Origin: an uncultured Bacillota bacterium
Lineage (GTDB): Bacteria; Bacillota_I; Bacilli_A; RFN20; CAG-826
Length of the DNA: 64,000 nucleotides
Assembly: GCA_949293555.1 (NCBI GenBank)
Contig: CASFDV010000003.1
Span: forward strand, 71,614-135,613
Direction: 5' to 3'
In this document: positions 1 through 8,566 of the stretch, piece after piece
How the letters are laid out: each line of letters begins with the position of its first letter
Numbering within the stretch: the first letter of the stretch is position 1
Position numbers and translations under genes: made by a program
Notes under the pieces: model-generated
Told to the model about the DNA's origin: nothing
Database searches by the model: none
What the model saw: the letters and a program-made list of their open reading frames with translations, nothing else

Positions 1-1
1 T

Positions 2-1966
2 TCTGAAACGGGCATGGCCAGGACCAATGCCGAGATCGTCGGAAGCGCACGTACGAACGACATCATCATCAGCTTCAAAGGCCTCGAGATCGATTTTGGC
101 ATAAGCATCCCTATTGGCGACGGAATTGAAATCGGCACAGGGGGCGGACGTGTCTTTGGGCTTTTGTCCTATGACACCCTTGCCATTCCCTTTTCGTACA
201 AATGGGACATCGCTGTCGCTGGCGGGACGATGAGCATCCCGAACCACGTGAAGTTCCTGCCCGGAGCCAACCTCGAGCTGATGTCCGGGGGGACGCTTTC
301 CGTTACAGGGGAGTTCGTCTCCGTCGGGGCGAACGAGAGCATCAGCCCTTACTATCCGACGGCAAGCAAGGACAAGGCGGCGATCCCCGGATGCGTCGTC
401 TTGAACAACGGCGCCATCCAGGTGGGGTCCGGCGGCCGCTTCGGCTCGGAAGTCACCACCAGCGTCTCCGGCGCGACCGTGACGTTCGCGGGAGGAGCGA
501 ACCAGACTAATGCCACCGCGGATGCCTTCGAGCCTTCCTACAAGAGCGCAGCCGGCGTGTATGGCCCAAGAAACTTCGCCTCCAAGGCCTACATCGGGGC
601 AAGCGGCGATTCCGCCTCGCTCAAGCCCTTCTCCGGGGAAGGGGAGACCTTTGTCTCGAAGGCCGGGGGAGATGCCGGCTACTACTTCGGCTATCCGACT
701 TCGACGCTCGGCATTGAGACGAACGGCATTGAAGGCGTCGATATTCAGATAGATGGCGTCTCTGTCGATTATTCATCCGGGAGCCTTCAGATTAAGACAG
801 GGGCGACGGTCAGGCTCGTCTTCGACTACGCGGCACTTGGCGAGCTCCGCTTCGATTTAGATGGAACCCCGTTGGACCTCGTTCCTGAGGGGAACAATCA
901 CGTCTCCGCTTCCTTTGCGCCCGGAGTCGGACATCACCTGGTTGAGTTCTATAAGGCGGAACCGATCTCCTTCTCAGGCGCCAAGGCCCATATCGCGGAT
1001 GAACACAGGTCATTTACGATAACTTGGCAGATCAAGAATGTGGTCGGAGACGTTGTGGACAGCGGGACTTATGCGGTTGATCAGAGCGGGACCTTGGATT
1101 ATACGCTCTTTAGCGCCGCGAAAACCGTCTACCCAGGCTGGATCTTCACGGTCTCCGCAAGCAATCCAGGGAACGGGGACACAGCTAGCATTTCCTTCAT
1201 TGCCAGCTCGGGCGGCGGGTCCGCGAGCGGCTCCACCTATACTTTCTCTTCCAGTGACAACAACGCCACCTTGACCGTGAACGTCGGCTACTCCGGCTGC
1301 ATCGTCGAGGGCACCCTTATCGACATGGCGGACGGCACCTCCAAGAAAGTAGAGGACCTCGAGGTCGGGGACATGGTCATGGCCTTCGACCACGAGAAAG
1401 GACAGGAAGTTGCCTCGCCCATCCTCTGCGTCGACGTCGAGCCGGAGGGGGAGTACCTTGTGAGCGACCTCCTCTTCTCCGACGGCACCTCGATCGGCAT
1501 CGCCTTCGAGCACGGCTTCTTCGACAGGACGCTTAACCAGTACGTCTATCTTACCCCGGAGAACGCGGAAGAGTATGTCGGGCATGAGTTCTATTCTCTC
1601 GGAGGCGAGAGCCTTACCCTCGAGGGGGTGGAGACATTGCGGAAGGAAGTCGCCCTCTACTCTCCCGTCACCGCCTATACGATGAACCTCTTCCACGAAG
1701 GGCTCCTCGGGATGCCGGGAGGGGTTGAAGGCTTCTTCAACGTCTTCGAGTACGGCGAGGACATGGCCTACGACCCCGCCAAGAAGGCGGAGGACATCGC
1801 GAAGTACGGCCTTTATACCTACGAGGATGTCTCCGGGCTCATCTCCAGGGAGGCCTTCGACCTCCTCCCGATCCCCTACCTCAAGGTCGCCGTGGGGAAG
1901 GGCATCATCGCCTGGGAGGACATCGTCCGCATGGCGAGGATGTTCGCGGACCTCCTTCCCCAGTAA
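2..1966 (+). CDS. Surface protein with C-terminal Hint (hedgehog/intein-like) domain, 5' partial
   Basis: The reading frame is open to the window edge. The first in-frame ATG (position 14) has no ribosome binding site or signal peptide, so the gene probably begins upstream. The first ~425 residues are Gly/Ser/Thr-rich and beta-rich, as in a secreted adhesin-like protein. A Hint domain starts at Cys429 (GCIVEGTLIDMADG), followed by the EDLEVGDMVMAF strand, a block-B-like FEHGFF histidine, and the closing strand AYTMNLFHEG. The usual terminal His-Asn is replaced, so if active it would cleave like a hedgehog/BIL domain rather than splice. About 85 helical residues follow, ending in LLPQ. Family knowledge: Hint domains self-cleave at the N-terminal Cys. 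Cleavage here is inference. Confidence 0.75.
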   Translation, partial: SETGMARTNAEIVGSARTNDIIISFKGLEIDFGISIPIGDGIEIGTGGGRVFGLLSYDTLAIPFSYKWDIAVAGGTMSIPNHVKFLPGANLELMSGGTLSVTGEFVSVGANESISPYYPTASKDKAAIPGCVVLNNGAIQVGSGGRFGSEVTTSVSGATVTFAGGANQTNATADAFEPSYKSAAGVYGPRNFASKAYIGASGDSASLKPFSGEGETFVSKAGGDAGYYFGYPTSTLGIETNGIEGVDIQIDGVSVDYSSGSLQIKTGATVRLVFDYAALGELRFDLDGTPLDLVPEGNNHVSASFAPGVGHHLVEFYKAEPISFSGAKAHIADEHRSFTITWQIKNVVGDVVDSGTYAVDQSGTLDYTLFSAAKTVYPGWIFTVSASNPGNGDTASISFIASSGGGSASGSTYTFSSSDNNATLTVNVGYSGCIVEGTLIDMADGTSKKVEDLEVGDMVMAFDHEKGQEVASPILCVDVEPEGEYLVSDLLFSDGTSIGIAFEHGFFDRTLNQYVYLTPENAEEYVGHEFYSLGGESLTLEGVETLRKEVALYSPVTAYTMNLFHEGLLGMPGGVEGFFNVFEYGEDMAYDPAKKAEDIAKYGLYTYEDVSGLISREAFDLLPIPYLKVAVGKGIIAWEDIVRMARMFADLLPQ

Positions 1967-2000
1967 AGGACAAGGATCCTGGTCCCTTCCCCCTTTCTCC

Positions 2001-2009
2001 TGGGATAAT
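2001..2009 (+). promoter_or_regulatory. Extended -10 promoter, leaderless start
   Basis: TGGGATAAT lies six nucleotides before the ATG at 2016. No Shine-Dalgarno is present, so transcription would begin at or next to the start codon. No convincing -35 is seen. Confidence 0.45.
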
Positions 2010-2015
2010 CCCCCC

Positions 2016-3287
2016 ATGGAAGGAAGAAGGACGCTCGCGGAGTGCCTTTCCTACGTGATGGAGCACTTCCTTTCGGAATGGAAGGAGAAGACCGACAAGA
2101 GGGACAAGAGCTACCAGGCCCTTGCCGAGGCGAAGCACTTCCTGAAGGAGTTCTTCAAGGACGAGGGGTACGACGCGAAGGCTTCCTTCGGGATGAACCA
2201 GAGGAGCCACGTCCCCTGGCTTTGCCTGAGCGACCCGAACCTTGGGAAGGGCGCCTCCTGCGGGCTTTATATCTCCTACCTCTTCCAGGCGGACATGGAG
2301 GCGGTCCATCTCGCCCTTTGCCAGGGATCGCGCTACTGGGAGGACCTTTTCGGCGGCAGGAAGAAGGAACATGCCCTGTCTCTCCTCGACGACTTCTCCG
2401 ATCGCCTGTTCGATGCCTTCGGGGACGGAGGGGAAAGGACGAGGATCGACCTGAGGGAGAGCCTTTTCCCTAGGGCGAGGGCGGCAAAGGGCTACGCCCC
2501 GGGGACGGTGTTCTCGATCCGCTACCCAAGGGGGACCCTCCGGGACGAGGTCCTCCTGAGGGACCTCCGGAAGATGGACGCCCTCTACCGGCGGATGGTG
2601 GACGAGATTCCCTCGATGGACGCCTACCGGAGGCTTGTCGAAAGTTATGTTGAGGGAGCGCTCGGGAAGGAAGGCCTTTTCCTCCTCCCGATCGAGGAGG
2701 CGGAGCGAAGGATCCAGGAGGCCCTTTCCCCCGCGGGAGGATGGGGCCCGCACCACAAGGAGAAGGAAGTCCTCCTCATCGCTCCCGAGGAAGCGCCGCG
2801 CTCCCTTCTCGGGGGACTTCCTTCTTCCCGGGGGAAGCTCGACTACCTCGAGGTGGCGAAGGAGAGGATGGAGGTGGGGCTCATGGGGGAAGGGCTCGTC
2901 CTTTCCTACGAGAGGAAGAGGCTCCTTTCCCTCGGGAAGGAGGACCTCGCGGAGAAGATCAAGTGGGCGAGCCGGGAGTCCGACTCCTATGGGTTCGACG
3001 TCCTTTCCTTCGACGAGGACGGGGGAAGGCGCCTCATCGAGGTGAAGTCGACGAAGGAAGGCGCGGACTGCCCCTTCTTCCTGAGCAGGAACGAGCTGAG
3101 GGTGTCGCGGAAGGAGAAGGGCCGCTACTGGCTATACCGGGTGATCGACTGCTACGAGAGCCCGAGGATGTATGCCCTCAAGGGGGCGCTCGACGAGCGC
3201 TTCCTCCTCGACCCCTCGGAACACCTCGCCTACGGTCCCAGGGGAATCCCTTCCGTCCAGAGGATGAAGGAATTCCTCGGGGGATAG
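2016..3287 (+). CDS. McrB N-terminal-like DNA-binding domain fused to DUF3883 nuclease-like domain
   Basis: 423 aa. The first ~190 residues resemble the MrcB_N/DUF3578 domain (WLCLSDP, GLYISYLFQADMEAVHLAL), which in McrB reads modified DNA. The C-terminal ~110 residues match DUF3883 (SYGFDVLSFDEDG, RLIEVKSTK with an ExK pair, FLSRNEL, YWLYRV), a PD-(D/E)XK-like fold. The combination suggests a single-chain modification-dependent restriction protein; that role is inference. The start at 2016 was chosen because the longer frame upstream is a shadow of the preceding gene. It is followed by a GIY-YIG gene and lies in the same region as McrBC. Confidence 0.7.
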   Translation: MEGRRTLAECLSYVMEHFLSEWKEKTDKRDKSYQALAEAKHFLKEFFKDEGYDAKASFGMNQRSHVPWLCLSDPNLGKGASCGLYISYLFQADMEAVHLALCQGSRYWEDLFGGRKKEHALSLLDDFSDRLFDAFGDGGERTRIDLRESLFPRARAAKGYAPGTVFSIRYPRGTLRDEVLLRDLRKMDALYRRMVDEIPSMDAYRRLVESYVEGALGKEGLFLLPIEEAERRIQEALSPAGGWGPHHKEKEVLLIAPEEAPRSLLGGLPSSRGKLDYLEVAKERMEVGLMGEGLVLSYERKRLLSLGKEDLAEKIKWASRESDSYGFDVLSFDEDGGRRLIEVKSTKEGADCPFFLSRNELRVSRKEKGRYWLYRVIDCYESPRMYALKGALDERFLLDPSEHLAYGPRGIPSVQRMKEFLGG

Positions 3288-3298
3288 CCTCCTGGATC

Positions 3299-3327
3299 TT
3301 CAAAAGGAAGCCTTCGCTTGCTATCTT
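3299..3327 (+). promoter_or_regulatory. Promoter of GIY-YIG gene, leaderless start
   Basis: TTCAAA, a 17-bp spacer, then TGC-TATCTT (extended -10). The -10 ends six nucleotides before the ATG at 3334, and there is no ribosome binding site. Confidence 0.5.
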
Positions 3328-3333
3328 TCCCCC

Positions 3334-4227
3334 ATGGCAGGGGAGCTGAAGGTCCTGAAGATCCTCCTTGAGGAAGGAAGCCTTTCCGGGATCGCGAAGG
3401 TGAGGATGGCCAACTGGAGCGGCGAGCTCCTTTCCTCGCCCCGCGAGAAGTCGGAGGATCTTCTGGAAGAGGAGGACATACACCGCTACGGGGTGTACCT
3501 CCTCCTTTCGGACGAGAAGGCCTACGTCGGGCAGTCCCGCGATCTCGCCAGGAGGCTCGGGGAGCATCTCCTCGGGAAGGACTGGTGGGACCGGGCGATC
3601 GTCCTCACGAGGATCGAGGGCGAGGCCTTCGACCGGAGCGACATCGACTACCTCGAAAGCGTCCTCATCGAGAAGGCGGAGGAGGCGGGGACCCTCGACG
3701 TGGATAACCATAACCACGGGAACCCCCGCAAGGTGGACGAGTTCAAGAAGGCGGAGCTCGATAGCTTCCTCGAGAACGCCTTGTTCATCATGAGCCTCCT
3801 GGGGGTTAGCGCCCTTGAGAAGGGGGCGAGGAAGGAAAGGCCCCTCATCGAGGCCCCGGGGCATCCCGACGAGGAAGGGCTGAGGAGGAGAAGGAAGGGC
3901 GACGCGATCAGGTTTCTCAAGAGCAAAGGAGTGCCCGTCGAAGGGAAGAAGGCGAACTACGCGGTCCTCGACCAGAAGGGGAAGAGCTTCTGGCTGAACC
4001 CAAGGCCGGAGAGGCTCGAGGACGACTGGTGGCTCATCCTGAACGACACGGAGGAAAAGAGGGTCCATGTCCTCTTCGTCCCGAAGGGAAGCCTAAGGAA
4101 GGAGCAGTTCCTTGTTCGTTCGGACAAGCCTTACTACCTCGACATCCATATCGAGAAGGGCGCCTTCGTCGAAAGGAAGAGCGGGGTGGATTTCTCCCCG
4201 TATTTCTTGGAAGTCGTAAGTTACTGA
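3334..4227 (+). CDS. GIY-YIG nuclease-family protein
   Basis: 297 aa. Residues ~50-125 carry the GIY-YIG fold: YGVYLLLSDEKAYVGQS, then the conserved Arg in DLARRLGEHL, and the catalytic Glu in DYLESVLIEKA. The rest resembles the GIY-YIG/DUF4357 class of stand-alone proteins, with a DUF4357-like segment (FWLNPRPERLEDDWW). It would cut DNA with one metal ion. It lies 46 bp after the McrB_N-DUF3883 gene with its own promoter, so a defence or mobile-element role is likely but not shown. Confidence 0.75.
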   Translation: MAGELKVLKILLEEGSLSGIAKVRMANWSGELLSSPREKSEDLLEEEDIHRYGVYLLLSDEKAYVGQSRDLARRLGEHLLGKDWWDRAIVLTRIEGEAFDRSDIDYLESVLIEKAEEAGTLDVDNHNHGNPRKVDEFKKAELDSFLENALFIMSLLGVSALEKGARKERPLIEAPGHPDEEGLRRRRKGDAIRFLKSKGVPVEGKKANYAVLDQKGKSFWLNPRPERLEDDWWLILNDTEEKRVHVLFVPKGSLRKEQFLVRSDKPYYLDIHIEKGAFVERKSGVDFSPYFLEVVSY

Positions 4228-4445
4228 GGGGCTCTGGCTTCGGGCTTCTCCTCTGTACGGAGGTTACTAGGGCTAGCCCCCTTTCCGATGCGGTAGCGCC
4301 TCGCCCTCACATCCTTGGCGACGGTCGTCCGGTCCTTGCCGATCCGCCTGGCGATGGCGGAGAAGCTGAGGCCGGCTCCCGCGGGGACCTCGATCGTCAC
4401 GCGGTCCTCCATGGCCAGGTGCTTGTTCTTCCTGGCCTTCTTCAT
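4221..4445 (-). pseudogene. IS30-type transposase N-terminal fragment
   Basis: 74 codons containing a helix-turn-helix of the HTH_38 type at the start of IS30 transposases (KNKHLAMEDRVTIEV, FSAIARRIGKDRTTVAKDV). The DDE catalytic part is missing and the frame stops inside the end of the GIY-YIG gene. It is a remnant of an insertion sequence at the edge of the low-GC DUF2971 segment. Confidence 0.6.
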
Positions 4446-4621
4446 GTTCCTTTCCCTCCTTCCGGGCCAGGGGCCGGGGCCGGCGGGGACAGAATATCGG
4501 AAGGCTCCCCTCGCTGTTTCCCAAACTAACTTCCCGAAAAGCGCAAAAGCGGGAACTTAAATAAAAAACTTACTTAGGAAGCTCGGGTCTTGAAATTCTT
4601 GGGGGGGGTATTCTAAGCGAT
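4446..4621. other. Intergenic region with G8 tract before DUF2971 gene
   Basis: There is no gene here. TTGAAA (4590) and TATTCT (4609) flank a run of eight G (4601-4608). The spacer is only 13 bp, so the two boxes would work as a promoter only if the tract lengthened. Confidence 0.3.
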
Positions 4622-5548
4622 GTGGGTCAGGATATTTACCATTACACGACAGTTGGATCGCTGATATCCATTCTTTCTACCGGGATTTTTCGATTTTACA
4701 GCCTGCAAGAAGGCAACGACCCTAAGGAATTGTCGAATTTAGCTGAAGCGTTGACGTGTTATGCAAGAAGAAAAGCGGGGAACGGTCTCAGTTCTTTTCA
4801 ATCAGCTTTAGCTGTGAACGAGCTCAAGCGGGCTCTGGAACAATATTCCTGTTATGGCATATGCCTGACGGATAAAGGGGACGATTCCGAGCTTTGGCTT
4901 AGGTATGCGCCCGATGATGGAATTAATATCAGATTTGATTACGATAGGATTTACGATTATTTCAAGAATATCCACGTTCAAGTCGGTTTTGAGGATGACA
5001 ACAAGAATTACCTCATCACCCAATGCGACCGGGTCGCTTATTGCGTTCCTTCTTCCTGTGCGCTCGATAAAAGATTCAACGAAATATTTGGGGAACAGCT
5101 GGTCTCGATTGACGCGTTGACTTCTGAAGAAGTCCTTGCGCGTCTATTTAGATTGTCCTGCCTTATCAAAAGTAGGGAATGGAGATCGGAATCCGAAACA
5201 AGGATTTGTTTCCTGAATTTTGCGGATTCGGGGTCTAACTCAGCGCCGCCTTCTGTTTCTTTTGACGGCAAGCAAGAAGCATGCGATCTGAAGGTTGCTT
5301 ATACCTGCGGGAAATTTCGTTACTACTACGAAATCCCCTTTGATCCAAATCTTATTGAGGGGATTGTGGTTGGACCGACTTGTTCGATTCAGGACAAAGA
5401 TCGGCTTAAGCGCATCCTCCGTATCGCCTATTTCGCAGGCTGTAAGCGGCAACAGTACAGCCTTCAGCCTCCTTCTGGCGTTATAGGCTTTTTATCAGAC
5501 GGCAGCATTTCTTCATCACTGTTCTGCATAGGAGGAAGAAGAAGATGA
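4622..5548 (+). CDS. DUF2971 family protein
   Basis: 308 aa from a GTG start. The N-terminus IYHYTTVGSLISILSTG and the core SLQEGNDPKE, LTDKGDDSELWLRYAPDDG match the DUF2971 family, found in many accessory regions and sometimes linked to phage defence. Its biochemical function is unknown to me. The gene is clearly richer in A+T than its neighbours, which points to recent transfer. Its stop overlaps the next start in ATGA, so it may be co-transcribed with the lipoprotein that follows. No signal peptide is seen, so it should be cytosolic. Confidence 0.65.
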   Translation: MGQDIYHYTTVGSLISILSTGIFRFYSLQEGNDPKELSNLAEALTCYARRKAGNGLSSFQSALAVNELKRALEQYSCYGICLTDKGDDSELWLRYAPDDGINIRFDYDRIYDYFKNIHVQVGFEDDNKNYLITQCDRVAYCVPSSCALDKRFNEIFGEQLVSIDALTSEEVLARLFRLSCLIKSREWRSESETRICFLNFADSGSNSAPPSVSFDGKQEACDLKVAYTCGKFRYYYEIPFDPNLIEGIVVGPTCSIQDKDRLKRILRIAYFAGCKRQQYSLQPPSGVIGFLSDGSISSSLFCIGGRRR

Positions 5549-8500
5549 AAAAAACGAATAGGTTTGTATTCTTTGGGTTGGCCCTTTTGTCGATTTTTGG
5601 CCTATCCGCTTGCTCGGGCGAAGGGCCGGCCGGACCCCAGGGGGAGCAGGGGTTGCCAGGGAAGCCTGGTCTAGACGGCGAAGACGGACGATCGATCGTC
5701 GCTATCGACCTGCTGGATTCTGACGGATTGGTTGATACTTACGTTATATCTTATTCGGACGGGACGACCTCGACGTTCGTCGTTACAAACGGAGCGCAGG
5801 GGGAACAGGGGATTCAGGGACTTCCTGGGGAAGACGGACATAGCCCTACCGTGAACATAGACTCCAATGGCTATTGGGTCATCGACGGCGTCACTACGAA
5901 CATCTGCGCCAAGGGCGAGGATGGGGAAAAGGGAGCTGATGGAACTTCCTGCCGCACAGGGAACGGGGCCCCCGATAGCAGCCTTGGTATAAGCGGCGAT
6001 TCCTACATTGACCTTGATACCTGGGACTATTACGTAAAGGTTTCCGGTCAATGGGTTAAGTCCGGCAACCTAAAGGGCGGGCAAGGCCCCCAGGGCGACA
6101 AAGGCGACCAAGGTCCCCAAGGCGAAAAAGGCGATAAAGGAGAACAGGGCGTTCCGGGCGAAGATGGGAGCGCTGTCTTGACTGGAAACGGAAGGCCGGT
6201 TGGAACCACTGGGAAAAACGGCGATTCTTACATCGATCTGAGCACCTGGGACTATTACGTGAAGAAAGACGGCCTGTGGGTCAAGGAGGGAAACATCAAG
6301 GGAGATGGCCAGGATGGCGAAGACGGGGTCTCCATCGTTTCGATCAAGCTAACTTCTTCGAAGGAGAACATTGATACCTACACGATTGAATATTCAGATG
6401 GGAGCAAGACTACCTTCACGGTTACTAACGGCGTCGACGGAGAACAAGGCATCCAGGGGCAGCCGGGAAAGGACGGGCACACGCCCGTTATAACCATTAG
6501 CGAAGACGGCTATTGGGTCATCGACGGGGAAAAGACAGGCACTCTCGCTCAAGGGGACAAGGGCGAGCAAGGGGACGAGGGGCTATCGGCTTACGAAATC
6601 TACATCAAGTACCATCCCGAATACACTGGGACGGAGCAAGAATGGATCGAAGATCTCGTAAACGGCGACCTTCGCGAGACCTACACCGTCACCTTCAATA
6701 CGACCGGGGGTTCGAAGGTAGAATCCCAGGAAGTCAAATACGGGCGCTTGGTCACGAGGCCAGCCGACGATCCGACGAGGACGGGCTACCTCTTCGACGG
6801 CTGGTATATGAACGGGGAGCCCTTCCCGTTCAATTCGTATCAGGTGTATGACGACTTGACCATCCAGGCAAGATGGAAGGCCAACAACCTGACAATCACT
6901 TTCGACCCGAACGGCGGAACGGTGGAGTACAACACAAAGATCATTACTTATGGGGTTTCCTATGTTCTCCCGACTCCGGAGCGAGCGAACTACGTGTTCG
7001 ACGGTTGGTATTTGGACGAGACGGTCCTCTGTCCGCAGAGCGGCACGTGGGACTTTGCTAAGAGCGACATAACCCTTGTCGCCCGCTGGGCCGGGACGGT
7101 CGCGGATATAATCTTGGTCGGCGACGAGAACGTCTCGATCAAGGAACCAAATGTACAGCTCTCCTATGGATCGGACTATCAGTTGCCGGTTCCAACGATC
7201 ACCAGCGGGGATTCTTTCCAAGGCTGGGCAGGTCCTGACGGAAATCTGGTGACCGACGAGACCGGGGCATCTTTGAGCCCATCAGCTTTCACCGGGCCTA
7301 CGACATTGACAGCTGTCTATTACGTCCCGGTTCGAACCCCGAATGAGCTCCTGAAGCTTTGCAGCCTCACGGCTGGCGATAAGAATCTTTCCCTGACCTA
7401 CTCCATTCAGAACGACCTTGACTTCACTGGTTTGGCGAACGAGCGGATTGAGAATTTTGAAGGCCGTCTGCTGGGCAACGGCTACAAGATTATCGGGCTT
7501 GAGAACCCGCTGTTCGGCTCTGTAGGGCGACGAGTTGTCAACGCCTCTTCGGACATTGTCATCCAGGATATTGAGTTTGACGATTTCTCCGCCTCCTCCT
7601 TCATCGAAAACGTCTATAAGTGCTCCAGCTTGGTTGTCTCTGGCCTGACGATCAATTCCTTTGTCCGAGATGACATGTCCTATTGCGGGACCTACGGCGT
7701 TGTCCGGAACGTCGGACTCGAAAATTATCTGGCCTTTGGACCCGACGATATGACGATGAGGGATTGCCATATCCTTGACGAATGGGCGACGATCGAAAGT
7801 GGGCTTATCCAGGCCTTCGAGTCAGGGCGATCCTTGTCGGTTGAATGTTGCTCTGTTCGCGCCAACACGAAACAGGCAGCCTTCTTGAGTGAGACATCTC
7901 ATAACATTGAACGTATTAAAGAAGTGTATTTTAGTGAAGTATACTCACCTGATCGTTCTTATGTTGGAGTGAAAGAAAATATCCATTTCTTGAGATGTTC
8001 TAACAGCGGTTCAACCGCTGGGTTGATCCGGGCGGCAGTTGGAAAACTCGTGTACTCTACTAATTCATACTCAAATGGTTTCTATAGAGATTTAAATGTT
8101 GTTGAGTGTATAAACACTGGAGACTCGATAAGACCACTATTCACGAGCACCTTAAGTGATTATGACTTCAACTGGTATGAGTCAGAGCGTTCCGTTCGTC
8201 TTAATAATTCATTCAACGTTAAGTCTACGCTGAATTTCGGTTCTGCACCTACAGTCTTCGGAGCCATGGTGGAGGCAGATAGCTATCTTTCCGAGGATAA
8301 TTCCTTCAGCGTCGAGTCCTGCTTCAACGCAGGAGAAGTCAGTTCTGCATCCTTTTCGATAACAACGTCCATTAATAACAATTATCAGTTTGTACCGATC
8401 GCGGGCATTGAGGATCCGGGCGCTTCATCCATCAATAACTACGCTCAAGTCAATGCCGATTTCTTCCGAAACACGATCGGCCTGGATGATGAGGTCTGGA

Positions 8501-8556
8501 ATCTGTCGTACATCAATCTCCAGGATGAATATGGACTGCCGAAGATTTTCTATTAA
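5545..8556 (+). CDS. Collagen-like lipoprotein with InlB-type repeats
   Basis: 1003 aa with a strong ribosome binding site (AGGAGGAAGAAG). A lipobox (LSIFGLSAC) predicts lipid anchoring. Residues ~27-375 are interrupted collagen-like Gly-X-Y tracts (GPAGPQGEQGLPGKPG, GDKGDQGPQGEKGDKG) alternating twice with a ~50-residue module (GDSYIDL.TWDYYVK..G.WVK.GN). Residues ~380-520 hold two Listeria-Bacteroides/InlB-like repeats (YTVTFNTTGGS, FDGWY). The C-terminal half looks like a parallel beta-helix without catalytic motifs. It is likely a cell-surface adhesin. Parts of the C-terminal half are A+T-rich, suggesting mosaic origin. Confidence 0.75.
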   Translation: MKKTNRFVFFGLALLSIFGLSACSGEGPAGPQGEQGLPGKPGLDGEDGRSIVAIDLLDSDGLVDTYVISYSDGTTSTFVVTNGAQGEQGIQGLPGEDGHSPTVNIDSNGYWVIDGVTTNICAKGEDGEKGADGTSCRTGNGAPDSSLGISGDSYIDLDTWDYYVKVSGQWVKSGNLKGGQGPQGDKGDQGPQGEKGDKGEQGVPGEDGSAVLTGNGRPVGTTGKNGDSYIDLSTWDYYVKKDGLWVKEGNIKGDGQDGEDGVSIVSIKLTSSKENIDTYTIEYSDGSKTTFTVTNGVDGEQGIQGQPGKDGHTPVITISEDGYWVIDGEKTGTLAQGDKGEQGDEGLSAYEIYIKYHPEYTGTEQEWIEDLVNGDLRETYTVTFNTTGGSKVESQEVKYGRLVTRPADDPTRTGYLFDGWYMNGEPFPFNSYQVYDDLTIQARWKANNLTITFDPNGGTVEYNTKIITYGVSYVLPTPERANYVFDGWYLDETVLCPQSGTWDFAKSDITLVARWAGTVADIILVGDENVSIKEPNVQLSYGSDYQLPVPTITSGDSFQGWAGPDGNLVTDETGASLSPSAFTGPTTLTAVYYVPVRTPNELLKLCSLTAGDKNLSLTYSIQNDLDFTGLANERIENFEGRLLGNGYKIIGLENPLFGSVGRRVVNASSDIVIQDIEFDDFSASSFIENVYKCSSLVVSGLTINSFVRDDMSYCGTYGVVRNVGLENYLAFGPDDMTMRDCHILDEWATIESGLIQAFESGRSLSVECCSVRANTKQAAFLSETSHNIERIKEVYFSEVYSPDRSYVGVKENIHFLRCSNSGSTAGLIRAAVGKLVYSTNSYSNGFYRDLNVVECINTGDSIRPLFTSTLSDYDFNWYESERSVRLNNSFNVKSTLNFGSAPTVFGAMVEADSYLSEDNSFSVESCFNAGEVSSASFSITTSINNNYQFVPIAGIEDPGASSINNYAQVNADFFRNTIGLDDEVWNLSYINLQDEYGLPKIFY

Positions 8557-8566
8557 GGAAAGTGGA

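Noticed and set aside
1010-2017. Long minus-strand open frame opposite the Hint protein
   Set aside because: Shadow of the real gene; no ribosome binding site, no domain, skewed composition.
4842-5420. DUF2971 gene as a pseudogene because of low GC
   Set aside because: The frame is intact over 308 codons with conserved motifs; low GC points to transfer, not decay.
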